64,000 nucleotides of DNA from CALAGB01 sp963713965 (GTDB taxonomy: Bacteria; Chloroflexota; Chloroflexia; Thermomicrobiales; Thermomicrobiaceae): contig OY970217.1 of assembly GCA_963713965.1 (NCBI GenBank), positions 1,612,001-1,676,000 of the forward strand, read 5' to 3'. A program made the translations under genes and the position numbers. Shown here in pieces: positions 56,544 through 64,000 of the stretch (position 1 is the stretch's first letter; each line of letters opens with the position of its first letter). The notes beneath the pieces are model-generated. The model was given only the letters and a program-made list of their open reading frames with translations, was not told where the DNA came from and did not search any database.

Positions 56544-56878
56544 GTCAGTCCTCAAATCAAAACGTCGGCAGGCTCGGTAGCGCGCGCTTGAGGGTTCCGG
56601 TCGAGCCACCAGAGACTGTGCACCAGACAACTCATATGAGATTACCGCAAAAGTGTGTTCGGCGTCCGGCAAACGGCGCTGAAAGACCGCGGCCAGAGCG
56701 GTGAGTATTGCGTTCGTCTTGTTGAAGCCGGGACATCGTCACACGGTTGGGAGAATAAGTTCGAATTGCAAGATTGCGGAGGTGGCACTGAAGCGCTCAG
56801 TGATTGGAGATGCTCAATGACATCGAAGATTGATCACGAACAACGGGTAGGGTTTCCGAAAGATGAGGGCTGCTGAGC
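56544..56878. other. Divergent intergenic region
   Basis: 335 bases between the antiporter (minus) and the next plus-strand gene. A frame of 73 codons (56655-56876) ends two bases before 56879, but its composition is not convincing. Its last 19 codons could be a short upstream peptide. No clear promoter. Confidence 0.35.
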
Positions 56879-57355
56879 ATGTCGAAGCCGAGGAAACGGA
56901 GCATAGCCGTTGCAGGCGGCATTGTCGAGATCGAGACACCGAATGGGTTGGCGTATGCTCAATTCACCCATCGTCACCCTGAGTACGGTGAACTCATTCG
57001 CGTGTTCTCCGGCGTTCACGATCAACGTCCGGAGGATTTCTCAGAGATTGTCACTGCTGAAGAACAATTTATGGCCTTTATTCTCCTCGACGCCGCGGTC
57101 CGCGCAGGTCTGCTGGCCATCGTGGATCGAGAAGAGATCCCGGAGAGCAAGCGGGCCTTCCCGACATTTCGATCAAATGCGTTTCGGAAACTGAACGAAG
57201 TGACCAAGAACTGGTGGTTATGGGACGGAGAGCAGTCCTGGTTCGTCGGAGAACTGACCGATGAACAGCGTCACTTCCCAATCTTGGAAATCGCCAACAC
57301 TGCAGCGATCGTCATTCGACTGACGAAGGGCTGGCATCCCGAGATGTTTCCATAA
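56879..57355 (+). CDS. Uncharacterised conserved-looking protein (possibly Imm26-like)
   Basis: 158 residues, start MSKPRKRSIAVAGGIVEIET. The pattern GLAYAQFTHRHPEYGELIRV, FRKLNEVTKNWWLWDGEQSW and FVGELTDEQRHFPILEI is distinctive: a barrel-like strand start, then an aromatic patch. It is reminiscent of the Imm26 type of immunity-protein fold, but I cannot confirm this and no toxin gene is adjacent. Soluble, no signal peptide. Convergent with the small gene at 57383. Confidence 0.55.
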   Translation: MSKPRKRSIAVAGGIVEIETPNGLAYAQFTHRHPEYGELIRVFSGVHDQRPEDFSEIVTAEEQFMAFILLDAAVRAGLLAIVDREEIPESKRAFPTFRSNAFRKLNEVTKNWWLWDGEQSWFVGELTDEQRHFPILEIANTAAIVIRLTKGWHPEMFP

Positions 57356-57382
57356 TTCCCTAGAAAGAGATGGGCACATCGA

Positions 57383-57685
57383 TCAGAGGCTGATACGCTC
57401 CTCTGTTTCATCGGGGCCGCGGCGCACAACGAGATACGAGCCAGCCGGAAGCGACGATGCCGCCAGGATAGGCCGCATGACTGCAAGCAGAGCGTTGGCG
57501 GACGGCCTATAGAAGTAGATCTCTCCGAGCCCATTCCCGAACTGATTGCCGTCATAGTCTCCGACGCGAGCGCCCTCTACTGCGTCAGAGAGGCGGTCCT
57601 CCAATGTCAAAATTGCCTCTTGATCGTCGGGCGTGCCGAACGTCGGGTCCCAGAGCAGTAGACAAACCTTGACCAACTCTTCCAT
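57383..57685 (-). CDS. Hypothetical protein, about 100 residues
   Basis: ATG 57685 preceded by AAAGG and GGAGGGG. EELVKVCLLLWDPTFGTPDD, ARVGDYDGNQFGNGLGEIYF and YRPSANALLAVMRPIL show a small alpha/beta protein. The G-x-Y-D-G-x-x-x-G-x-G ... Y-x-P-x-A-x-A pattern recurs in uncharacterised bacterial proteins as far as I recall, without known function. Soluble. Confidence 0.55.
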   Translation of the reverse strand: MEELVKVCLLLWDPTFGTPDDQEAILTLEDRLSDAVEGARVGDYDGNQFGNGLGEIYFYRPSANALLAVMRPILAASSLPAGSYLVVRRGPDETEERISL

Positions 57686-57822
57686 GACCTTTGCACCCCT
57701 CCAGATAACGTTGCCCAAAGGTAGACTAGGTCAATTCGCCACGACGTGGAAGCGTTGATATCAGTATGGACTGAAAGGGCATCGAACAGACTGTGTGCAC
57801 TCCACCTCAAGTTTCACAATTG

Positions 57823-58194
57823 ATGTTGCGACTTTCAGGATGGACTGCACGGACCTTTGAGGGCGGATCGACCGCGCGCAAATTGCTCAAACTCGGCAAA
57901 CGACTGCTTGCGCTCCTCACGCTGATCGTCGGCATCTTGATCGCCGTCTCATTCTGGTCCACATGGTATGAATTCGCGCACAACCGAAGCGCCGGATATG
58001 GGTGGAGCAGGGAGATCGCCTTTTGGGACGGTCTGCCAGCGATCGAGGCGGGACTTTTTCTCGGCGTGCTCTTCACGGCGCTCAGCTATAACGTGCGGGG
58101 GAAGCTCGTGGCGCTATCGATCGTTATCTGGACCGAGAATTTGTTCAACCTCGTGATTATTTTCTCGCTGGTGAGTTCTGGAGCCCTGTTTTAG
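57823..58194 (+). CDS. Small membrane protein
   Basis: About 123 residues (GTG 57793 also possible, neither with a ribosome site). Three hydrophobic segments: LLALLTLIVGILIAVSFW, AIEAGLFLGVLFTALSY and LVALSIVIWTENLFNLVIIF. No recognised family. Codons look real but expression signals are weak. Confidence 0.5.
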   Translation: MLRLSGWTARTFEGGSTARKLLKLGKRLLALLTLIVGILIAVSFWSTWYEFAHNRSAGYGWSREIAFWDGLPAIEAGLFLGVLFTALSYNVRGKLVALSIVIWTENLFNLVIIFSLVSSGALF

Positions 58195-58462
58195 CCGCGA
58201 CGATGCTGATACATGTCGGAACATGGCTGACCCCGGAGTCGAGCGGATTACGTGGAGTCGGACGTGAACGTCGACACCCTCACAGGCAAATCCCTCGAAC
58301 ATGCAACCTCCTCGCGCCGCGTCTCGATCGCAGCCGGCCCCTGAGTCGTCTGCCGATGCAACGCAATCGACCGGCCCACGACATGACCGCACGGGCTCGA
58401 TGGAAGTTGTCTGCGATTAGAAGCCACGGTTTGGGGATCATGGGCTCTTCACATACCTGCCA
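58195..58462. other. Intergenic region upstream of the PadR promoter, nothing recognised
   Basis: Short frames on both strands only, none with a ribosome site or recognisable product. The promoter of the PadR gene follows immediately. Confidence 0.35.
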
Positions 58463-58501
58463 CTGTCATGCATAATGCTTCTAGATATAAGCGCGCATAT
58501 C
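58463..58501 (+). promoter_or_regulatory. Promoter and candidate operator of the PadR gene
   Basis: CTGTCA (58463-58468), 17-bp spacer, TATAAG (58486-58491). GATAT-N8-ATATC (58484-58501) overlaps the -10 and start point, as expected for PadR self-repression. The mRNA would have a leader of about 40 bases ending in a GGAG ribosome site. Confidence 0.6.
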
Positions 58502-58537
58502 GCGGCGCCGCCCGAGCATGACGTCATGGAGAATCAC

Positions 58538-58927
58538 ATGGACATCAACAAAGACCTGGTCGCTGCCTCCTCAACGCCAATCGTTCTGGCCATCCTCTCC
58601 GTAGAGGACAGCTACGGTTACGCCATCCTCCAGCGGGTTCGGGATTTGTCCGGAGGACTGATGGAATGGACGGACGGGATGCTCTACCCCGTTCTGCATC
58701 GGCTCGAGCGTCTCGGCCACATCGAGGCGCGTTGGGAAGTTGCCGAGAGCGGTCGCCGTCGCAAGTACTACCACATCACCTCCCAGGGACGAACACAGCT
58801 CGCGGAGGAACGACGGCAATGGCAAGCCGTGGACGCGACGCTCCGCGGCGTCTGGCAAGCGCTCACGCTCCCCGTTCCGCCCAGCCAACCGGCGATTGCC
58901 GGACTTCTGCCACAGGGATGCCGATGA
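58538..58927 (+). CDS. PadR-family transcriptional repressor
   Basis: 129 residues from ATG 58538 (GGAG eight bases upstream). Winged helix: STPIVLAILSVEDSYGYAIL, QRVRDLSGGLMEWTDGML, YPVLHRLERLGHIEARWE and GRRRKYYHITSQGRTQLAE, the classic PadR signature. A short C-terminal helix suits PadR-s1 dimerisation. Its stop overlaps the next gene (ATGA), so repressor and permease-prefix protein form one operon, a common arrangement in which PadR controls the membrane protein. Confidence 0.93.
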   Translation: MDINKDLVAASSTPIVLAILSVEDSYGYAILQRVRDLSGGLMEWTDGMLYPVLHRLERLGHIEARWEVAESGRRRKYYHITSQGRTQLAEERRQWQAVDATLRGVWQALTLPVPPSQPAIAGLLPQGCR

Positions 58928-60315
58928 TGTCGGTTCTCGATCACGGCGTATCGCTCGAAGAACAGATCGACCAGTGGCGGAGCTACCTCCGTGACAGAGA
59001 TGCGATCCATTCCGTCGACGTCGCGGAGCTGGAAGACCATTTGCGCGAGCAGGTCGCGGACTTGGTCAGCACCGGGCTCGCCACCGATGAAGCGTTCCTG
59101 GTGGGAGTGAAGCGCATCGGCGAGCTGGATGCGCTCGCACAGCAATTCGCACTCGAGCATTCTGAGCGTCTCTGGAAGCAGCTCGTGGTCTCCTCCGAGG
59201 CTGAAGACGGCTCGCGGCTGGGAATGCGCACGAATGCCATCGTCGCCGTCTGTCTCGCGGTGGCGGCGGCCGTGGCCGTGAAGGTACCGGCGCTCTTTGG
59301 GATGCAAATTGACCAGGATACGTTCTTCTACGCGCGCAATGCGAGTCTCTTCGTACTCCCACTCTTGACCGGCTACTTCGTCTGGAAACGACAGCTCGCC
59401 ACCAGCACACTTCGTTGGCTGGCACTCGCGTTCGTCGTCGCGGGCGTCATGGCCAACGTCTATCCGTTCGCATCGAAGGGCTCGACCGAAGCGCTCACGG
59501 CCATTCATTTGCCGATCGCGCTCTGGCTGACGGTCGGTGTCGCTTACGCCGGCAGCCGATGGAAACAGGTTAGCGGCCGGATGGACTTCGTTCGGTTCAC
59601 CGGTGAACTCTTCATCTATTACGTCTTAATCGCCCTCGGTGGTGCGGTCTTCACCGCGTTCCTGGTGATGATGTTTGCAACCATCGGGATCCAACCCGAC
59701 ACGTTCATCCAGTCGTGGCTGCTGCCATGCGGAGCGGCGGGCGCGGTCTTGGTCGCTTCGTGGCTGGTGGAGGCCAAGCAAAGCGTGATCGAGAACATGG
59801 CGCCTGTGTTGACGCGCCTCTTCACACCTCTTTTCGCCGTCATGTTGGTTGTGTTTTTGGGCGCGATGTTGTGGACTGGACGAGGAATCGACTTCGACCG
59901 CAACATGTTGGCCGAATTCAACCTGCTCCTGATCCTCGTCCTTGGGCTTTTGCTCTACTCCGTCTCGGCTCGGGACTCCCAGTCGCCTCCCGGCTTCTTC
60001 GATGTGATGCAGATCGTGCTGGTCGTCAGCGCGCTGTTAGCCAACGCGATCGCGCTGTGGGCCATCGCCGCACGCATCAGTGAGTTCGGCTTCAGCCCGA
60101 ACCGCGTGGCCGTGCTGGGCGTGAACGTGATTCTCCTGGTCAATCTGGCGTGGTCCGCGGTACTTTACATCCGCTTCCTGAGCAAACGCGGATCGTTTGC
60201 GGCTCTCGAGCGATGGCAGACGAGACTATTTGCCGGTGTATGCCGTCTGGGCGGCAACCGTGATCATCGTTTTCCCGCCTGCGTTCGGGTATGTCTGAGA
60301 GCGGACTGGCGATGA
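58924..60315 (+). CDS. Permease-prefix-domain membrane protein, probably frameshifted near its 3' end
   Basis: Residues about 15-85 form an N-terminal permease prefix domain (WRSYLRDRDAIHSVDVAELE, then DHLREQVADL). About nine transmembrane helices follow, to about residue 430. The annotated frame ends in a basic, non-membrane tail (CRLGGNRDHRFPACVRVC). Shifting frame at about 60225 (one extra A in ACGAGACT) gives instead DYLPVYAVWAATVIIVFPPA then FGYV and a TGA at 60298. That is a proper last membrane helix, so the native protein is probably about 457 residues. The role is unknown; such proteins are regulated by their PadR partner. See also the GH13 frameshift at 17012. Confidence 0.72.
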   Translation: MMSVLDHGVSLEEQIDQWRSYLRDRDAIHSVDVAELEDHLREQVADLVSTGLATDEAFLVGVKRIGELDALAQQFALEHSERLWKQLVVSSEAEDGSRLGMRTNAIVAVCLAVAAAVAVKVPALFGMQIDQDTFFYARNASLFVLPLLTGYFVWKRQLATSTLRWLALAFVVAGVMANVYPFASKGSTEALTAIHLPIALWLTVGVAYAGSRWKQVSGRMDFVRFTGELFIYYVLIALGGAVFTAFLVMMFATIGIQPDTFIQSWLLPCGAAGAVLVASWLVEAKQSVIENMAPVLTRLFTPLFAVMLVVFLGAMLWTGRGIDFDRNMLAEFNLLLILVLGLLLYSVSARDSQSPPGFFDVMQIVLVVSALLANAIALWAIAARISEFGFSPNRVAVLGVNVILLVNLAWSAVLYIRFLSKRGSFAALERWQTRLFAGVCRLGGNRDHRFPACVRVCLRADWR

Positions 60316-60405
60316 ACCGCGAGGTGGTTCGGAATACGTGCTGACGCGTTTGGTGGCAACAACGCGATGGTCGGATGGCACACAATGTAGCCTCCGGGCA
60401 AACGA

Positions 60406-60426
60406 GGGCGAAGGCAAGCTTCGCCC
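60406..60426. terminator. Hairpin between convergent genes
   Basis: GGGCGAAG (60406-60413), loop GCAAG, CTTCGCCC (60419-60426), then CTACCGCTCC. It lies between the permease-prefix gene and the convergent M20 gene and shares a GCCCCTAC end with the hairpin at 13082. Confidence 0.5.
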
Positions 60427-60462
60427 CTACCGCTCCCGTGAAGCGACTTCGCGCATGCCCCG

Positions 60463-61833
60463 CTACCTCGCTAGTGCGTTGAGATAAGCGCAATACGCCT
60501 TGCGTGCCATCGCGAAAGACGTCAGATGCAACGATTCGTTCGGTGCGTGGACGCGTGAATCGGGAAGGCCGAAGGCGTAGAAGATCATGTCGGCCCCCAG
60601 CTCCTGCTGGAAGATCTCGGCCACCGGTACCGTGCCACCCGTGCGCACGTAAAGCGGATCCCGATCGTAGAGATCGCCCAACACGTCGGCCGCCTTCACC
60701 AACGCCGGGTTCTCTTTGCTGATCGAGAAGGGTCGCGCAGAGCCAGGGAAGCGGCGCAACGAGACCTTGGCCGTCGGCGGGCAGTGCTTCTGGATGTGCG
60801 CCTCGATGAGGTCCAGGATCTCATCCGGGTCTTGATCAGGCACCAGCCGGCACGTGATCTTGACGTGCGCTTCGCAGGGCGTGACCGTCTTGGTCCCCTC
60901 CCCCTGAAACCCGCCCCAGAATCCGTTCAGGTCCAGCGTCGGCCGGCCCCAGGCACGCTCCAGCGGCGAATAGCCTTCCTCACCCCACAGGGCGGGTGTG
61001 TTGACCGAAGCGCGATACGTCTCCTCGTCGAACGGCACGTCGGCAATGTCGGCCCGCTCCTGCGGCGTCAGGTCTTTGACCTTGTCGTAGAAGCCCTCCA
61101 CCGCCACGCGGTTGTCGGACGTGTGGAACGTCGCCGCCAACCGCACCAGGTGCTGCACGGCGTTCGGCATGGCCGCGCCGTACATGCCGGAGTGCATGTC
61201 GGTGTCGGCGGTGCGCAGGTCGACCTGGCAGGCGGCCAGTCCCTTGCTCGACATGGTCAGCGACGGGATGGCCTCATCGTACATGTCCCCGTCGGCCGAG
61301 ATGACCCAGTCGCAGGCCAGGCGCTCCCGCTGCTCGTGGACGAATGTCGGCAGGCTGGGGCTGCCAACCTCCTCTTCCCCCTCGAAGAAGAACTTGACGT
61401 TGATCTTGGGGCCGCCTTGCGTGGCGTTCAGCGCCGCGATCGCGTTGATGGTGGCAAAGGCGTTGCCCTTGTCGTCAGTCGAGCCGCGAGCATAGAGCTT
61501 GCCGTCACGCACGGTCGGTTCGAACGGTGCCGACTCCCACAGATCGAGCGGATCGGGCGGCTGGACGTCGTAATGGCCATAGATCATGGCGGTCGGCTGG
61601 TTGTCATCGACGTGCCAATTACCGAAGACGACCGGGTTGCGACCGGTCGGCAGCAGCTCGACCTCCGGTACGCCCGCCGCACGCAGCTTGGCGGCCATCC
61701 ACTCGGCCGCGCGGGCCACGTCGGCGTCATGCTCCGGCAGCGCGCTGATACTCGGAATGCGCAACAGATCGTTCAGCGCCTCGAGATCGGCCGCCTCCGT
61801 CTCATCCAGATACTTCTCCCAGGCCTCGGCCAT
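60463..61833 (-). CDS. M20-family dipeptidase/carboxypeptidase
   Basis: 456 residues. Zinc motifs: MIYGHYDVQPPDP (metal His, Asp), RGSTDDKGNAFATINAI (bridging Asp), FFEGEEEVGSPSLP (catalytic and metal Glu), WVISADGDM and GGTVPVAEIF. A dimerisation (lid) domain is inserted at about 190-340. This is the CNDP/PepV-like group of M20 di-zinc peptidases cleaving dipeptides or N-acyl amino acids in the cytosol. It follows the DHDPS-family gene by 24 bases, probably one operon. Confidence 0.93.
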   Translation of the reverse strand: MAEAWEKYLDETEAADLEALNDLLRIPSISALPEHDADVARAAEWMAAKLRAAGVPEVELLPTGRNPVVFGNWHVDDNQPTAMIYGHYDVQPPDPLDLWESAPFEPTVRDGKLYARGSTDDKGNAFATINAIAALNATQGGPKINVKFFFEGEEEVGSPSLPTFVHEQRERLACDWVISADGDMYDEAIPSLTMSSKGLAACQVDLRTADTDMHSGMYGAAMPNAVQHLVRLAATFHTSDNRVAVEGFYDKVKDLTPQERADIADVPFDEETYRASVNTPALWGEEGYSPLERAWGRPTLDLNGFWGGFQGEGTKTVTPCEAHVKITCRLVPDQDPDEILDLIEAHIQKHCPPTAKVSLRRFPGSARPFSISKENPALVKAADVLGDLYDRDPLYVRTGGTVPVAEIFQQELGADMIFYAFGLPDSRVHAPNESLHLTSFAMARKAYCAYLNALAR

Positions 61834-61857
61834 GCTGATTTCCCTCCGTGTTGACGG

Positions 61858-62757
61858 TTACTCGGCGGACAGCACGTCCGCTTCGACCAGATTCTTACGC
61901 AGCTGCTCCATCTCGGATTTGTTGAGGGACGGTATCGGCCAGGCCATGTGCGGCTGGCACAGACCCTTGAGCGCGAACTGCGCCTTGTAGGCTCCCGGGA
62001 AGACTCCGACCCGGCAGGCGTTGACGGCATCGGCCACCTTGTGTTGCATGGCGATGGCCTTGGTGCGGTCGCCACTCATGGCGGCGTTGTAGACCGCCAC
62101 CACCACGTCGGGCGCGATGTTGACACCCGCCCCGATGATGCCGTGTCCGCCCACGTAGAGAGACGCGGCAAGCATGGAGTCGGACCCGGTCAGCACGGTG
62201 AAGCCCGGGTGACTCTCGGCCAGGCGGGCGACGTCCTGGAAGTAGGCGAAATCGCCGCTGCTGTCCTTGATGCCGATGATGTTGGGATGCTCGATCAGCC
62301 GGGTGATTGCCTCAACCGTGATCTGTACTTTGGTGATGCGTGGGATGTTGTAGAGGATAATCGGCACCGGGCTGGCCTCGGCGACCCGCTCGTAATAGGT
62401 GACGACCCCTTCATTATTGAGTGGATAGTAGAAGGGCGGCGGCACCAGCGCGCCCTTGGCACCCATGCCATCGATCGACTTCAGGTCCGCGATGACGTCG
62501 GCGGTCACCGACCCGGCCGCACCGGTAAAGATGGTGCCGCGGTCGCCGCCAAATTCGAGCGCCAGAGAGAGTACTTCCTTGCGCTGCTCGCGTCGTAACG
62601 CCGAGCACTCGCCGGTCGATCCGAGGATCGAAAGTCCGTCGACGCCGTTGTCGAAGAGGTAGCCGACCACCTTCTTGATCCCCTCGCGGTCGATCTCACG
62701 ATCTTCGGTGAGGGGCGTCGACATCGCTGGGTAGACGCCGGGATATCGCTGTGCCAT
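61858..62757 (-). CDS. DHDPS/NAL-family aldolase (DapA-like)
   Basis: 299 residues of a class I aldolase TIM barrel: VYPAMSTPLTEDREIDREGI, LSILGSTGECSALRREQRKE (carboxylate-binding GSTGE), LYNIPRI (catalytic Tyr) and IIGIKDSSGDFAYF (Schiff-base Lys). The family includes dihydrodipicolinate synthase, N-acetylneuraminate lyase and hydroxyproline-pathway deaminases/aldolases. The exact substrate is not decided by these motifs; lack of dap genes nearby and co-transcription with a peptidase favour a catabolic member. The catalytic apparatus is intact. Confidence 0.85.
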   Translation of the reverse strand: MAQRYPGVYPAMSTPLTEDREIDREGIKKVVGYLFDNGVDGLSILGSTGECSALRREQRKEVLSLALEFGGDRGTIFTGAAGSVTADVIADLKSIDGMGAKGALVPPPFYYPLNNEGVVTYYERVAEASPVPIILYNIPRITKVQITVEAITRLIEHPNIIGIKDSSGDFAYFQDVARLAESHPGFTVLTGSDSMLAASLYVGGHGIIGAGVNIAPDVVVAVYNAAMSGDRTKAIAMQHKVADAVNACRVGVFPGAYKAQFALKGLCQPHMAWPIPSLNKSEMEQLRKNLVEADVLSAE

Positions 62758-62993
62758 TCCTACTCACTCCCTCTTGTCGTGCGTCGTACGTCGCTCTGCG
62801 TCGGGTCCGAGCCAACCGGATCATCACGCCAGATCTGAGTGCGCGAAGCAAGTCCACGCTTAACTAACGGTTCGCGCCGGGTGACTTCACCTGGCCGCAT
62901 CCTAGCATAGCCGTTGATTCAGCGGTGCTGGCGCGCCATGTACAATCAGGCGTGCAATCAACTGGGGCAATCGGGTGTGTGAGAGGGATCGGC

Positions 62994-63491
62994 ATGATGG
63001 CGGACGAGCAAATCGAACAGACGGCGACTGAAGAGGCCAAGCCGGTCCTGTCGCAGGCCGCACGGCGCGAGAAATTGGGTGAACTGGCCCAGGCGATCGG
63101 CGCGTTGGCCTCAGTCGAAGGGGACAAGGTCATCGTCGAGTCGGGCGAGGCGGTCGCGCTCTACTACTACATCCAGCCGGACGGGACGATCCAGATGATC
63201 CGGTGGATGACCGCCAACAATCCCAATGGCCACCCCCGCTGGCGTGAGGCGGCCGAGGTGGTCGTACAGCCGGGCGAAGCGATCTACACGTCGGCTCTGG
63301 GTGGCGGATTCCTGATCGAGGTCGAACGTATCGCGGAAACTGTCGACGCCGCCGTCGCGATGGGCAAAGACGCCTCATCCATCGAACGGGTACAACAGCT
63401 TGTCGCCGAGTTCCCGGAAGCGATCGCTCTGCTCGATCCCGAGGATGTGCCCGACTATCTGCTGCCGCAGGAGAACCCCGCCGAATCGTAG
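62994..63491 (+). CDS. Uncharacterised small soluble protein
   Basis: 165 residues (ATG 62994 or 62997, GAGAGGGA just upstream). REKLGELAQAIGALASVEGD, VALYYYIQPDGTIQMIRWMT, RWREAAEVVVQPGEAIYTSA and the acidic C-terminus LLDPEDVPDYLLPQENP suggest an alpha/beta protein without signal peptide. I recognise no family. It starts a plus-strand group with the hydrolase at 63694. Confidence 0.5.
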   Translation: MMADEQIEQTATEEAKPVLSQAARREKLGELAQAIGALASVEGDKVIVESGEAVALYYYIQPDGTIQMIRWMTANNPNGHPRWREAAEVVVQPGEAIYTSALGGGFLIEVERIAETVDAAVAMGKDASSIERVQQLVAEFPEAIALLDPEDVPDYLLPQENPAES

Positions 63492-63693
63492 GCAACTCTG
63501 GGCAGATCACGCCACCGGGGGATCGAGTCAGCTTGATGCAATGTGGCGTGGCGTTGTGAATCTCGGACCCGATTCGCTTTATCCAAACGTGTTGAATACA
63601 ATGCCGCGCAACAACTCCCTAGTCGACGAATGCCGCTACCCGATTGACGGCCGTCCGAAGTTTTGACGCTGTTTCGACGGGAGGTGGAGCGAG

Positions 63694-64000
63694 ATGGCGG
63701 GCAAAGTTCAATTCGCAACCGCCAACAATGCGCGGATCGCCTGCGAGGTCGCTGGGCAGGGTGATCCGGTGGTGCTCATCCACGGATTCACGCTCGACAT
63801 GTCCATGTGGGAAGACCAAATGGCGGCACTGGCTTCGCACTTCACGGTCATCCGCTACGACGCGCGCGGATTCGGTCAATCAAGCACACCGATCGAGCAG
63901 TACACGCATCACGACGACCTGAACGCATTGCTGGACGTGCTGGGAATTCCGACGGCGCATATCGTTGGGCTCTCGATGGGTGGCGGCACCGCCTTGCGCT
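63694..64000 (+). CDS. Alpha/beta-fold hydrolase, partial at the window edge
   Basis: 102 residues visible from ATG 63694 (GGGAGGTGGAG upstream) to the right edge. VVLIHGFTLDMSMWEDQMAA is the oxyanion-hole strand, YDARGFGQSSTP follows, and the nucleophile elbow IVGLSMGGGTALR ends at the last bases. The acid and histidine would lie outside. Resembles 3-oxoadipate enol-lactonase-like hydrolases. Confidence 0.8.
   Translation, partial: MAGKVQFATANNARIACEVAGQGDPVVLIHGFTLDMSMWEDQMAALASHFTVIRYDARGFGQSSTPIEQYTHHDDLNALLDVLGIPTAHIVGLSMGGGTALR

Noticed and set aside
56655..56876. 73-codon frame or 19-codon leader peptide before 56879
   Set aside because: No ribosome site and unconvincing composition; ends two bases before the next gene, which could be chance.
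60784..61854. 356-codon plus-strand frame opposite the M20 peptidase
   Set aside because: Antisense shadow; the minus-strand frame has the full zinc-ligand set.

Overview
The window is GC-rich bacterial chromosome with short intergenic gaps, many GTG starts and several promoters that appear leaderless. The gene content suggests a Chloroflexota bacterium near Thermomicrobia/Sphaerobacter. The pointers are secreted proteins with a compact twin-arginine leader of the form RFDDLTR..SRR, a glycosidase with C-terminal modules reading QYFERARFE..GTPYEVQLGLLG, a BTAD/AfsR-type regulator, an F420-type luciferase-like oxidoreductase, and intergenic repeats of the GTCATCCTGAG and CCCACTGAAGGGGC types. 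The taxon is inferred; there is no rRNA or marker gene here. I saw no tRNA, rRNA, CRISPR array, prophage or insertion sequence.

Layout. 1-2760: tail of a metallo-beta-lactamase-fold gene, a proline-racemase-family enzyme with the Cys/Thr signature of trans-3-hydroxy-L-proline dehydratase, then a convergent flavin oxidase. 3091-8223: a two-gene operon, BTAD/NB-ARC/TPR regulator plus an alpha/beta-hydrolase fused to a GT-B glycosyltransferase. 8220-11605: TIR-hydrolase fusion, another hydrolase, DAO-type amine oxidase. 11697-13043: ArsR/SRPBCC pair behind an apparently leaderless, operator-covered promoter, then a DUF1801 protein. 13496-18302: KatG, a DinB protein, and a frameshifted GH13 glucosidase. 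18466-22102: two GT2 glycosyltransferase genes divergent from a collagen-like secreted protein. 22846-28287: UvrA-like ATPase, GntR regulator, CrcB/DUF190 pair, DUF389 protein. 28520-32455: polysaccharide deacetylase, hydrolase, S9 peptidase. 32521-36182: two paralogous Tat-exported cysteine-rich proteins, one with a phospholipase A2-like His-Asp motif, behind near-identical promoter elements. 36220-48756: M14 carboxypeptidase, GT-C-like membrane protein, XRE regulator and hydrolase, small genes, two HAD phosphatases, secreted glycoside hydrolase. 48944-64000: mostly housekeeping and accessory enzymes (formamidase, histidinol phosphatase, VOC, DinB, LLM oxidoreductase, GNAT, Na+/H+ antiporter, PadR/permease-prefix pair, M20 peptidase, DHDPS family).

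Themes. Many enzymes look scavenging or degradative (peptidases S9, M14 and M20, GH13, a GH5/39-like hydrolase, hydroxyproline dehydratase, formamidase), as in a heterotroph using peptide and glycan debris. Alpha/beta-hydrolases are unusually frequent (six, two of them fused to other domains). The parts least explained by known systems are the paired cysteine-rich secreted proteins with their shared promoter, the hydrolase-glycosyltransferase and TIR-hydrolase fusions, and the collagen-like protein beside two glycosyltransferases. Two genes (GH13 at 17012, permease-prefix protein near 60225) each appear disrupted by one extra A, so sequencing error should be excluded before calling them pseudogenes.
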